Assembly (NCBI RefSeq): GCF_004197395.1 | Contig: NZ_SELS01000021.1 | Span: 1-64,000, forward strand | Reading direction: 5' to 3' | DNA length: 64,000 nucleotides | Source: Paraburkholderia sp. UYCP14C | GTDB taxonomy: Bacteria > Pseudomonadota > Gammaproteobacteria > Burkholderiales > Burkholderiaceae | In this document: positions 39,565 to 47,869 of the stretch, in pieces | How positions within the stretch are numbered: position 1 is the stretch's first letter | Layout of the letters: every line of letters begins with the position of its first letter | Program-made: the position numbers and the translations under genes | Notes under the pieces: model-generated | Seen by the model: the letters and a program-made list of their open reading frames with translations, nothing else | Database searches by the model: none | Told to the model about the DNA's origin: nothing

Positions 39565-40410
39565 TTAATAGACGGGCGTTGCACTGCCCGCGACAGCCGC
39601 ACGATCGACGACGCGCCGCGCGCTCTGGTAAGCCAAATCCATCCGCGCTTGTGCAGGCAGCGACGGCATCGGCATTTCGACGCTGAGCACGACATCGGGC
39701 GCCACGGCACGCAGCAGTGCTTCGAGCGGCAATGCGCCGTCGCCGGGCGCGAGCCTTGCGGTGCGCGCTTCGAGGATTGCTTCATCGTCGTTCGCGGGCA
39801 GCGTGGCTAGCGCGTCGCACAGCTGCACGAAGCCGATCGATTCGGGCGGCAGTGCGGCCACGTCGTCCGGCGTGCCGCCCGCGCGCGACAGATGCAACGC
39901 ATCGACCAGCAGCGCGAGATTCGGATGCGCGGCGCGTTCGAGCGCCGCGCGCGCCTGCGCGAGCGTACCTACATGACGCCAGCGCATGAATTCCAGATCG
40001 ATGCGCAACCCGAACGGTTCCGCCAACTCGGCGAGCGCCGCGAGGTTGGCGGCCAGACGCGCCGCGTCGGGGTCGTCGCCGGACACGCTCACGCAGCGCG
40101 CGCCGAGCGCGGCGGCGGCTTCGAACAATGGCACGAACGATGCGGCATCGAGCGTCGGCACGATCGGGATGAACTCGACGTCGCGCACGGCAATGCCCTC
40201 GCCCGCCATCGCGTCGCGCAGGTCGCGGTGCGCCGCGCTGCCCGCCATCACAGGATAGGCTACGCCGCCCGGCGTGGCCGGATGCATGCGCAAGCCGACG
40301 CCGTTGAAGCCGGCGCGCGCGGCGAGCCGCACCCACGGCAGCGGCGCGATGTCGAGCGCAGTCAGGTGCGCGACGGCAAGCGGGCGCGCGATCTGTTGAG
40401 CGGGTTTCAA
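39565..40410 (-). CDS. Sugar-phosphate isomerase/epimerase-like TIM barrel
   Basis: The 281-residue protein belongs to the AP-endonuclease-2/xylose-isomerase-like barrels. Visible are FNGVGLRMHPATPGGVAYP, VRDVEFIPI, IDLEFMRWRHVG, LLVDALHLSRAGG and FVQLCDAL, with metal-binding Glu, Asp and His. The start is a TTG that overlaps the stop of the SDR gene (TTGA). Members of this group act as sugar isomerases, epimerases or dehydratases, for example on keto acids from aromatic or sugar breakdown. The substrate is unknown. Confidence 0.72.
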   Translation of the reverse strand: MKPAQQIARPLAVAHLTALDIAPLPWVRLAARAGFNGVGLRMHPATPGGVAYPVMAGSAAHRDLRDAMAGEGIAVRDVEFIPIVPTLDAASFVPLFEAAAALGARCVSVSGDDPDAARLAANLAALAELAEPFGLRIDLEFMRWRHVGTLAQARAALERAAHPNLALLVDALHLSRAGGTPDDVAALPPESIGFVQLCDALATLPANDDEAILEARTARLAPGDGALPLEALLRAVAPDVVLSVEMPMPSLPAQARMDLAYQSARRVVDRAAVAGSATPVY

Positions 40411-41147
40411 TACGTGGCCCTCCCGCCGGTCAGGTCGAACGTGAAGCCCGTCGTGAAGCTGCACGCGGGGCTGACGATCCAGCTCGCCATCCTGCCGACC
40501 TCCTCGACCTGCAGGAAGCGGCCTAGCGGAATCTTCGCCTTGCTCGCTTCGATATGCTCGGACGACATTTCGCGGAACAACTCCGTCTCCACCATCGCGG
40601 GCGCCACGCAGTTGATCAGCACGTTGTCGCGCGCGAGTTCCTTCGCGGCCGATTTGGTGAACGCGATCACCCCTGCTTTCGCCGCCGAGTACGCCGAAAT
40701 GAACTGCACGCCCTCCTTGCCCGCGATCGACGCGACGTTCAGAATCCGGCCGCCGCCACGCGCGCGCATGTGCGGAACCGCGACGCGGCAGCCGTAGAAC
40801 ACGCTGTTCAGATCGACTTCGAGCACACGCCGCCAGGCCTCCACCGGATACTCCCAGCTCGGCACCACCGGCCCATTGATGCCCGCGTTGTTGACGAGAA
40901 TATCGACCTGCCCGAGCGCCGCGACGGTCGCTTCGAATGCGCGCTCGACCGCCTCGTATGAGGAAACATCGACCGACTGCAGATGATCGGGCTCGAAGCC
41001 CAGACGCTTCGCGTCGCAGCCGCCGACATCGAGGTCCCACAGCGCGACGCGGGCGCCGTCCGCCTTCAGCTGACGCGCGATAGCGAGCCCGATGCCGCGC
41101 GCCGCGCCGGTGACGATCGCGACCTGGCTGTCGAATGAGTGACTCAT
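40407..41147 (-). CDS. Short-chain dehydrogenase/reductase
   Basis: The 246-residue NAD(P)-dependent oxidoreductase has the cofactor loop VTGAARGIGLAIARQL, acidic ALWDLD after beta-2 (favouring NAD), NNAGINGP, the Ser in NVASIAGKEG, and the catalytic YSAAKAGVIAFTK. The start at 41147 has AAGGA ten bases upstream; an ATG at 41156 is too close to that site. It belongs to the operon with the TIM barrel, the amidohydrolase and probably the MFS transporter upstream. Confidence 0.9.
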   Translation of the reverse strand: MSHSFDSQVAIVTGAARGIGLAIARQLKADGARVALWDLDVGGCDAKRLGFEPDHLQSVDVSSYEAVERAFEATVAALGQVDILVNNAGINGPVVPSWEYPVEAWRRVLEVDLNSVFYGCRVAVPHMRARGGGRILNVASIAGKEGVQFISAYSAAKAGVIAFTKSAAKELARDNVLINCVAPAMVETELFREMSSEHIEASKAKIPLGRFLQVEEVGRMASWIVSPACSFTTGFTFDLTGGRATY

Positions 41148-41179
41148 GGCAAACATTTCCTTGTTTCAGAGAGAGGAGT

Positions 41180-42538
41180 TCAGAGGGACGATTCGGCGTT
41201 GGTCAGCACGATCCGCTTGATGTCGCCGACCACGAACACGTAGGACAGCGCACCGACCAGCGTGACCGCCGAAATGAACGCGAGCGCATAGACGAACGAA
41301 CCGGTCGCGCCGACGATCAAGCCGATCACAAGCGGCGTGACGATGCCGGCCGCGTTCGCGAACAGATTGAAGATGCCGCCGCTCAGCCCGAGCAGACCCT
41401 TCGGCGCGATATCGGACACGATCATCCACGCCAGTGCCGACATGCCCTGCGCGAAGTACGCGACACACAGGATCGCGATCACGGCCGCGGTCGAATCGAC
41501 GTAGTTCGCGAGCGCGATGCTCGAGGCGGCGAGCAGGCCGCTGATCACGGGCAGCTTGCGCGACCAGTTCAGCGAGATGCCGCGACGGAGCATCGCATCG
41601 GAAATCCAGCCGCCGCTCAGCGTGCCGACCGAGGCGGCAATGAACGGCAGCACCGCGACCATGCCGACCTTCAGCCACGGCATGTGCCGCTCGGTGACGA
41701 GATAGGTGGGAAACCACGTCAGGAAAAACACGTTGGTCGAATTGCACGCGAACTGGCCGATGCAGATGCCGAGCATGCTGCGGCGACGCAGCAGCGCGCC
41801 GATATCGGCCCAACGAAAGCGCGTCGAATCCCGCTTGCCGTCGACGACACCGCCGCCGCTCGCGATGTAATCGAGCTCGGCGTGGTTCGCCGCTTTCGAT
41901 TCATGCGGCTCGCGAAAGCGCAGCAGCCAGACCGCGCCGAACGCGACGCCCACCGCGCCGACCATGCCGAACAGCGCACGCCATCCGTAGCGCTGTTCGA
42001 GCCAGAACAGCAGCGGGCTCAGGAAGGCGAGGCCCACGTACTCGGCGAACGTGTAGATGCCGGTCGCCCGAGCCCGCTCGCTTTGCGGAAACCACACCGC
42101 GACGACGCGGCTGTTGGTCGGAAAACACGGCGCTTCGGCCGCGCCGATCAGAAGACGCATGATCAGCAGCGACACGAAGCCGGTTGCGAGTCCTTGCAGG
42201 CCCGTGAACAGCGACCACAGCGTCAACGCGAAGAAATAAGTCCAGCGGGTGCCGACCCGATCGAGCAGCACGCCGCCCGGAATCTGCGAAGCGGTGTAGG
42301 TCCACGAAAAAGCGGAAAAGATCACGCCCATCAGCGCCGGCGTCAGACCCAGATCGTGGCTCATGCCCGGCGCGGCGATGCCCGCCACGCTGCGATCGAG
42401 ATAGTTGATCATCGTGCCGATCGCGAGCAGCGCGAGGATGCCGAAGCGCGCCCGTGTGCGTGCGGCGGCGGGCGCGGCGGCGTTGGCGTCCGCGCCGGCT
42501 TGCGCGGAAAAGGTCCGCGGGGTCTGGGTTGAGTTCAT
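41180..42538 (-). CDS. MFS transporter, anion:cation symporter family
   Basis: The 452-residue protein has 12 predicted helices and the family motif between helices 2 and 3 (QIPGGVLLDRVGTRW), after NYLDRSVAGIAAP in helix 1. This ACS group carries organic acids such as glucarate, galactonate or aromatic acids with protons. It heads the minus-strand catabolic genes and is divergent from the LysR regulator, with a dyad between them. The substrate probably matches the nearby hydrolase, dehydrogenase and isomerase. Confidence 0.9.
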   Translation of the reverse strand: MNSTQTPRTFSAQAGADANAAAPAAARTRARFGILALLAIGTMINYLDRSVAGIAAPGMSHDLGLTPALMGVIFSAFSWTYTASQIPGGVLLDRVGTRWTYFFALTLWSLFTGLQGLATGFVSLLIMRLLIGAAEAPCFPTNSRVVAVWFPQSERARATGIYTFAEYVGLAFLSPLLFWLEQRYGWRALFGMVGAVGVAFGAVWLLRFREPHESKAANHAELDYIASGGGVVDGKRDSTRFRWADIGALLRRRSMLGICIGQFACNSTNVFFLTWFPTYLVTERHMPWLKVGMVAVLPFIAASVGTLSGGWISDAMLRRGISLNWSRKLPVISGLLAASSIALANYVDSTAAVIAILCVAYFAQGMSALAWMIVSDIAPKGLLGLSGGIFNLFANAAGIVTPLVIGLIVGATGSFVYALAFISAVTLVGALSYVFVVGDIKRIVLTNAESSL

Positions 42539-42663
42539 CGCGTCTCCATCGTTGATTTCGTCCGCGCCGCCGGTCTTCGAGCCTGGCGGCCGGCGTGCGG
42601 CGTTCGATGGAAATACTAGGGAGTAACCGTCGCGCTGTCGTATGCCGAGGTTGAGCTATCCTA

Positions 42664-42676
42664 TAACTTTTGGTTA
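42664..42676. promoter_or_regulatory. LysR-type operator (T-N11-A dyad)
   Basis: TAACttttgGTTA is a perfect four-base dyad that fits the T-N11-A rule for LysR regulators. It lies in the 171-base gap between the divergent MFS and LysR genes, 33 bases before the LysR start. It is the likely autoregulatory and activation site. Confidence 0.65.
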
Positions 42677-42709
42677 ATCGCTCGGTGCGATCAGGGGCCG
42701 GAGGCAAGG

Positions 42710-43627
42710 ATGCGTTTCAAGCTGCGGCAAATGGAAGTTTTTCGCGCGGTGATGCTGACGGGTTCGATCAACGCGGCCGCCAGAATGCTGTACGTGTCGC
42801 AGCCGGCCGTCAGCAAGCTCGTGTCGCACACGGAAACCACCTTGGGTTTGCGGCTGTTCGAGCGCGCCAAAGGCCGCCTGATTCCGACGGCCGAAGCGCA
42901 GGCGCTATTTCGCGAGGTCGAGCAGGTCTATCAATCGGCGTTGCGGGTCGACGAATTCGCACGCGCGCTTGCGCTCGGCCCGGCGAGCCTGTTGCGCGTC
43001 GCGTGCAGTCCGTCGCTCGCGACGGCGATCGTCGCGCCGGCCATCGTCGAGCTGAAGCGCAAGCTGCCGGGGCTGCGAGTCGATTGGCATACCACATTGA
43101 TGGCCGAAATGCCGTTGGAGGTTCTGAGCAAAACGGTGGACGTCGCGATCACCTCGATGCCGATCGAGCACGAGCATCTCGAAGTCGTGCCGTTCATGCG
43201 CGGACGCATGGTCTGCGTGCTGCCGCCCGCTCACCCGCTTGCCGAACGCGCGAGCATTGCGCTCGCCGATCTGACCGCCGAGCCGATGATTCTTTTCAGG
43301 CGCGACATTCCGTTCGGCACGATGATCGCGCGCGCCTGTCAGCAAGCCGACGTCGAACTGACTTCGGTCGTCGACGTGACGCGCGCCGATCAGGCGCTTG
43401 CGCTAGTACGCGGTGGACTCGGACTCGCGATCGTCGATGAATTCGCAGCGGCCGGGGAAGATTGCGTGGTGCGGCCGCTGGCGGAGAACCTCGAGATGAC
43501 GTCGACGTTGGTCTACTCGAAGTTCTCGCCGCCGACGCGCAACGCGATGCTGCTGATGCGGGCCGTCTACCGGCGCGCCGAACAGTTGGGACGGCAGATC
43601 GGCAGTGTGCCGGGCGACATCGCGTGA
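42710..43627 (+). CDS. LysR-family transcriptional regulator
   Basis: The 305-residue protein has an N-terminal winged helix (LRQMEVFRAVMLTGSINAAA, then LYVSQPAVSKLVSHTETTLG). An inducer-binding domain follows, with LRVACSPSLATAIVAP and ALVRGGLGLAIVDEFAA. A GGAGG site precedes the ATG. It is divergent from the MFS-SDR-isomerase-hydrolase genes and probably controls them in response to their substrate. Confidence 0.92.
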   Translation: MRFKLRQMEVFRAVMLTGSINAAARMLYVSQPAVSKLVSHTETTLGLRLFERAKGRLIPTAEAQALFREVEQVYQSALRVDEFARALALGPASLLRVACSPSLATAIVAPAIVELKRKLPGLRVDWHTTLMAEMPLEVLSKTVDVAITSMPIEHEHLEVVPFMRGRMVCVLPPAHPLAERASIALADLTAEPMILFRRDIPFGTMIARACQQADVELTSVVDVTRADQALALVRGGLGLAIVDEFAAAGEDCVVRPLAENLEMTSTLVYSKFSPPTRNAMLLMRAVYRRAEQLGRQIGSVPGDIA

Positions 43628-43661
43628 GCTCGCTTCGGGTCGCGGCCGCTCATCGAGCCGA

Positions 43662-44534
43662 TCAGAATCGGCCGCCGCGCGAATCGGCACCCTGCAGATA
43701 ATTCCGGTTGGTCTGTTCCGGATTCCGGTTCACCAGCGGTCGCGCGTATAGCGGATGATGCAGGCTGCGCACTTCGTGCTCGAGCCTGAAGCAACGCTCT
43801 CCGGACGACAGATCGACCAGGTCCGCAAACCGGTACTGGTGCGGCTCCTCGCCATATACGAGGCCTTTTTCGGCGAGCCGCCCGAACGGCCCCGAAAAAG
43901 CGGCGGCGTAAATGGCGATGTGGTGTCCGTCGTATTCAGGAATGGGCGCGGTCGTTTCCGCGTACAGCAGTTGCTGATGCGTGCCGATGTCGATCATCGC
44001 GCGGTGCAGTCCATGCTTCTCTTCGATGTCGACGGGCGCGTCGAACATGTCGCGGTAAAAGCGCGCGATAGGCAATGCGCTGCCGACCGGCACATCCATC
44101 TTCACGAACGCGATGCCCAGATCGATTTCCGACCACGGAGCCGACGCGGATCGACCGAGCGGATCGAGACACTCGTAGCGGTTGCCCCATGGACACGTCA
44201 CTTCGACACTGCCCTCGCGCTCCGTCCAGCCGAACGCAGTGCCGGCGAGCAGCGGCTCGACCGAGCGCAGACGCGTGACGAGCGCTTCGCGCTCGCCCAC
44301 CACGAGACCGACACTGCCGCGCAGACGTTGCGCCGCACCATGCGGCAAGTGAATCTGCGAGCGGCCGATGTTGATCCACATATTCTCGACACCGGTCATC
44401 ACGAACGGATCGCGCGTGAGCCCAAGGCCGGTGACGTAGAAAGCGGTCGCGAGAATCTGATTGGGGATCTTCAGGTTGACGTGTTCGAGCAGGATCAGAT
44501 TGCCGGTGTTGTCGTTAGCGTATGAATGTTCCAT
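43662..44534 (-). CDS. VOC (glyoxalase/dioxygenase-like) protein
   Basis: The 290-residue protein starts with a typical VOC strand (ILLEHVNLKIPNQILATAFY) and has two module-like halves, the second with DLGIAFVKMDVPVGSALPIA. Possible metal residues are His18 and the Glu and His of RLEHEVRSLHHP or DGHHIAIY. VOC enzymes include glyoxalases, epimerases and ring-cleaving dioxygenases; which one is not clear. It is convergent with the LysR gene and may share its pathway. Confidence 0.7.
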   Translation of the reverse strand: MEHSYANDNTGNLILLEHVNLKIPNQILATAFYVTGLGLTRDPFVMTGVENMWINIGRSQIHLPHGAAQRLRGSVGLVVGEREALVTRLRSVEPLLAGTAFGWTEREGSVEVTCPWGNRYECLDPLGRSASAPWSEIDLGIAFVKMDVPVGSALPIARFYRDMFDAPVDIEEKHGLHRAMIDIGTHQQLLYAETTAPIPEYDGHHIAIYAAAFSGPFGRLAEKGLVYGEEPHQYRFADLVDLSSGERCFRLEHEVRSLHHPLYARPLVNRNPEQTNRNYLQGADSRGGRF

Positions 44535-44621
44535 GTATTTGCCTTGTGCAAGAGCCGCGAAACGCTGGGCAAATTATGCATCAACAGGGCAAGTGGTACG
44601 TGCTCGCGCAACTCGGGGGGC

Positions 44622-45050
44622 TCACGTCTCGAGAACCTCCCACGGCCCATCGCCGGTTTTGCAGACGATCGGCGTCCAGGTTTGGGTATGTCCTTTAGCG
44701 ACCGCGGTCAGCGTCGCGGTACGGCAGGTTCGAGCGCCGTCCCTGGTCGTATCCTGCGGCGTCACCGTGCCTCTGATCGAAACAGAATTGCCGGTACCCG
44801 CATTGCTCCACTCGTACGATTCGCCATCCCTTTTTGTATCGAGCGCCTTTTGCGCCACGTCGTTGAGCGCTTGACGGTCGGCGTCGTGCATGTAAGTGAC
44901 GGGCGAGTCTTTCACAAAGTTCAGGCTCGTTGCATGGCATAAAACGGGGCTGGCGAGCAGCGCCACCGCTGCCAGCCACTGCGTGATCGCGAGGGTGTGC
45001 GCGGCGTCGGGTGTGAGCGCGCACGCGTCGGGACGAGGTTGACGTGACAT
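44622..45050 (-). CDS. Periplasmic 17-kDa surface-antigen-like protein
   Basis: The 142-residue product has a signal peptide (ITQWLAAVALLASPVLCHA). The domain after it reads ESYEWSNAGTGNSVSIRGTV and TCRTATLTAVAKGHTQTW, a pattern seen in surface-antigen proteins where a Trp-rich strand and one Cys pair are kept. Molecular function is unknown. It lies 16 bases after the SulP gene on the same strand and may be co-transcribed. Confidence 0.72.
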   Translation of the reverse strand: MSRQPRPDACALTPDAAHTLAITQWLAAVALLASPVLCHATSLNFVKDSPVTYMHDADRQALNDVAQKALDTKRDGESYEWSNAGTGNSVSIRGTVTPQDTTRDGARTCRTATLTAVAKGHTQTWTPIVCKTGDGPWEVLET

Positions 45051-45066
45051 GGCTTTCTCCTCGATA

Positions 45067-46821
45067 TCATCCGTCGTCGGCGTCGTCCGTGAGATCGCGA
45101 TTTTGCTGAAACGCGTCGACGACGTCGGCCACCGAGCGGCGCCGGCCGATGTGGCCGACACGGGTTTCGAGCCCCTCGGCGCGCAGCATGTCGCGCACGT
45201 CCGCATGCGCGCCGACGACCTTCATCGCGGTGCCCGCGGCCTCGAGCGCGCCGTGCATCGCTTCGAGCATGCGCGCCCCCGCCAGATCGACGACCGGCGA
45301 CGCGGACAGATCGCAGATCACCAGCCGGACCGGCTCGGGTGCCGCGTGGATCATGCGCCAGATCGTCTCGCGCACGTGCTCCACGTTGAAGTACAGCAGC
45401 GACGCCTCGACACGCACCGCCAGCACATGCGCAATCGTCTCGTTCTCGGCATGACGTTCGAGATCGGAGAAATAGCGCGTGCCGGGAATCCGCCCGAGCC
45501 TCGCGACATGCGGATGCGCGGCGCGGTGGATGAGCAGCAGCATCGACACCAGCACCGCGACGATCACACCCTTCAGGATGCCCAACAACAGCACCGCGGC
45601 GAACGCCACCATCGAAATCGCGAATTCGAAGCGGCTCACGCGCCACACATGACGCAATTCGCCGATATCCACGAGGCCCTTCACGGCCACGAGCACGATC
45701 GCCGCCAGCACGACGTTGGGCAGATTCGCCAGTAGTCCGGTGAGGAACATCAGGCAGAAGCCGATCGCGAGCGACGCGAATACCAGCGCAAGCGCGCTTT
45801 TCGCGCCGGCCTTGTCGTTCACCGACGATTGCGACAGCCCGCCCGCGACCGGAAAGGCCTGGAACAATCCGGCGGCCAGATTCGCCGCGCCGAGCCCGAG
45901 CAATTCCTGGCGGGCGTCGATCTCGTAGCCATGCGCCTGCGCGAGCGCGCGCGCGGCCGACACGCTCTCGACATAGGCGAGCAACAGGCACGCGAACGCG
46001 AGCGGAACGATGCCGTCGACATCGCGCAGCCGCAGCCCCGGCAGACGGAATTCAGGCAAGCCCTGAGGCAGCGCGCCTACCAGCGTGAAGCCGCGGCTCG
46101 CCAGCGGCGTGACCGACAACACGACGATCGACGCAGCGACGACGCCGAGCGCCACCGGACGCCCCGGCAGAAACTTTTCGCCGAGCAGCAGCAACGCGAT
46201 GCAAACGAGGCCGAAAGCGAGCACGCTGACGTTGGTGAGCGGAAGCTGCCCCCACAGCACGGCGATCCGTTCGAAGAAAAATTCGCCGCCGCCTTTCACG
46301 CCGAACAGCTTCGGCAACTGCGTCATCGCGATCGTCAGCGCGGCGCCCGCCTTGAAGCCGAGCAGGATCGTCTCGCTGATGAAGCTGACGAGCGAACTCA
46401 GGCGCAGCAGCCAGCCGATCACACACATGCAGGCGATCAGCACGGACGTGAGCGCCGCGATCGAAGCCCAGCGCGCCGGGTCGCCGCCGGCCATCGTCGC
46501 AACCGTGACGCCCACCAGCATCGAGATCGCCGAGGTCGGGCCGATCGCGAGCTGGCGCGACGAACCGAACAGCGCGTAACAGAGGCCGCCGACCAGATAG
46601 CCGTAGATGCCGTATTGCGGCGGCAAGCCGGCGAGCGACGCATAGGCGAGCGATACCGGAATGCCATAGGCCGCGAGCGTCACACCGGCGACCGCGTCCT
46701 TCGCGAGCCAGCGAGGCTGATAGCTTCGCAGCCACTGCGCGGGAGGAAACGCGGCACGCCATCCGCGCGCGGGCGGCGCGGACGACTCGAGGCCGGTGAC
46801 GCTGGGTGGATTGTTCAACAT
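45067..46821 (-). CDS. SulP-family anion transporter with STAS domain
   Basis: The 584-residue inner-membrane protein shows the SulP start GVTLAAYGIPVSLAYASLAG with PPQYGIYGYLVGGLCYALFG. About 12 helices follow, then a cytoplasmic STAS domain from about 440, with VICDLSASPVVDLAGARMLE. Family members carry sulfate, bicarbonate or dicarboxylates. In a RuBisCO-bearing genome bicarbonate is possible, but the location away from cbb genes gives no support. The substrate is not decided by sequence. Confidence 0.9.
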   Translation of the reverse strand: MLNNPPSVTGLESSAPPARGWRAAFPPAQWLRSYQPRWLAKDAVAGVTLAAYGIPVSLAYASLAGLPPQYGIYGYLVGGLCYALFGSSRQLAIGPTSAISMLVGVTVATMAGGDPARWASIAALTSVLIACMCVIGWLLRLSSLVSFISETILLGFKAGAALTIAMTQLPKLFGVKGGGEFFFERIAVLWGQLPLTNVSVLAFGLVCIALLLLGEKFLPGRPVALGVVAASIVVLSVTPLASRGFTLVGALPQGLPEFRLPGLRLRDVDGIVPLAFACLLLAYVESVSAARALAQAHGYEIDARQELLGLGAANLAAGLFQAFPVAGGLSQSSVNDKAGAKSALALVFASLAIGFCLMFLTGLLANLPNVVLAAIVLVAVKGLVDIGELRHVWRVSRFEFAISMVAFAAVLLLGILKGVIVAVLVSMLLLIHRAAHPHVARLGRIPGTRYFSDLERHAENETIAHVLAVRVEASLLYFNVEHVRETIWRMIHAAPEPVRLVICDLSASPVVDLAGARMLEAMHGALEAAGTAMKVVGAHADVRDMLRAEGLETRVGHIGRRRSVADVVDAFQQNRDLTDDADDG

Positions 46822-46900
46822 AGCGCCTCGCGTGCGGAAGCGGACCTGACGGAAGCACGGGCGCGCCGTGCGGCGATGGCCTCAGCCGACCCGGAGCGGC

Positions 46901-47860
46901 TCAGGGCGAATCCTTGACGCGCTGCCACGTGTGATCCGGATCGAACTCGGTCACAAGCGGCGCGTGCGGGCCACGGTCCTTCTGGTAGATCACGCCGTTG
47001 TTGCTGACCACAAAGGTCATCACGCCGCTCTTGCCGTACTGCGCCGGGTAAGCGACCATCGCGAAGCCCGCGATCATGTGGCCGTTGATCACGTAGCTGA
47101 ACGCGCCGCCAGGCGCGCTCTTGCCCTGCCGCGTCAGAATGTGAAACTGGTAGCCCCGGTAGGGATCGCCCACCGCGTGGCCTTTCAGATATTCGGAGCT
47201 GGCGGCGACGAGCGGGCCGAACGGACTCTCTTCTTCGCCGCTGCCTTCGTCGGTGGGCCAATAGAGGCCGTCCTGCTTGCCCGGCGTGCTGGCCAGCTTC
47301 TGTGCGTATTCGTGCAGGCCGTCGTGGTTGCGGTCGCGCGATGCGTATTGACGCTGCGCGTCGATGTAAGCACTCAGCACCTTGATCGCTTCGAGTTCGT
47401 TGGAGCCGATCCGTCGATTGATCAGTTCATCTTCGCCCTCTTCGGTGGCGAATCGCCAGCTGCCGTCCTGTTTGACGATCGGTATCGGCATCGGCCACGC
47501 CTCGTCGCCGACCAGCAGAATCCGCCGGTTCGGTCCCCTGTCGTCGAGCACGTGATAGGCCTCGAGCTCGCTGCTCGCCTTCGCCCAGTTCGCCTCGTTC
47601 TCCGCCTGATCCGGCGATACCACGAGGCTCTTGTGTTTTTCGCCGAAGATGGCGATGAGCGACGCTTCGTCGTCGGTCTTCAGTGCGCTGGACAGCGCGG
47701 CGACCGCGTCTTCCGGGGTGGCGAAGGTGCGCTGCCCTTCGGCGAGCGCGGCCAACGGAACCGACAGCGCGAGCACCATCGCGCACAGCCGGCGCGCCGT
47801 GGCCACACGTCGCCGCGAATCGTCGCGTGCGCGCTTTCCGGGGATGCTCTGCCCGCTCAT
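46901..47860 (-). CDS. DUF2950 family exported protein
   Basis: The 319-residue product has a signal peptide (LCAMVLALSVPLAALA). It has the family segments TFATPEDAVAALSSALKTDD, YRGYQFHILTRQGKSAPGG and FVVSNNGVIYQKDRG. The function of DUF2950 is not known. It lies nine bases after the DUF3300 gene, a pairing that recurs in proteobacteria, so the two proteins probably act together in the envelope. Confidence 0.85.
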   Translation of the reverse strand: MSGQSIPGKRARDDSRRRVATARRLCAMVLALSVPLAALAEGQRTFATPEDAVAALSSALKTDDEASLIAIFGEKHKSLVVSPDQAENEANWAKASSELEAYHVLDDRGPNRRILLVGDEAWPMPIPIVKQDGSWRFATEEGEDELINRRIGSNELEAIKVLSAYIDAQRQYASRDRNHDGLHEYAQKLASTPGKQDGLYWPTDEGSGEEESPFGPLVAASSEYLKGHAVGDPYRGYQFHILTRQGKSAPGGAFSYVINGHMIAGFAMVAYPAQYGKSGVMTFVVSNNGVIYQKDRGPHAPLVTEFDPDHTWQRVKDSP

Positions 47861-47869
47861 GGCTGCTCC

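Noticed and set aside
45067-46821. Naming the SulP protein a bicarbonate transporter for RuBisCO.
   Set aside because: SulP substrates cannot be read from sequence, and it is not adjacent to cbb genes.
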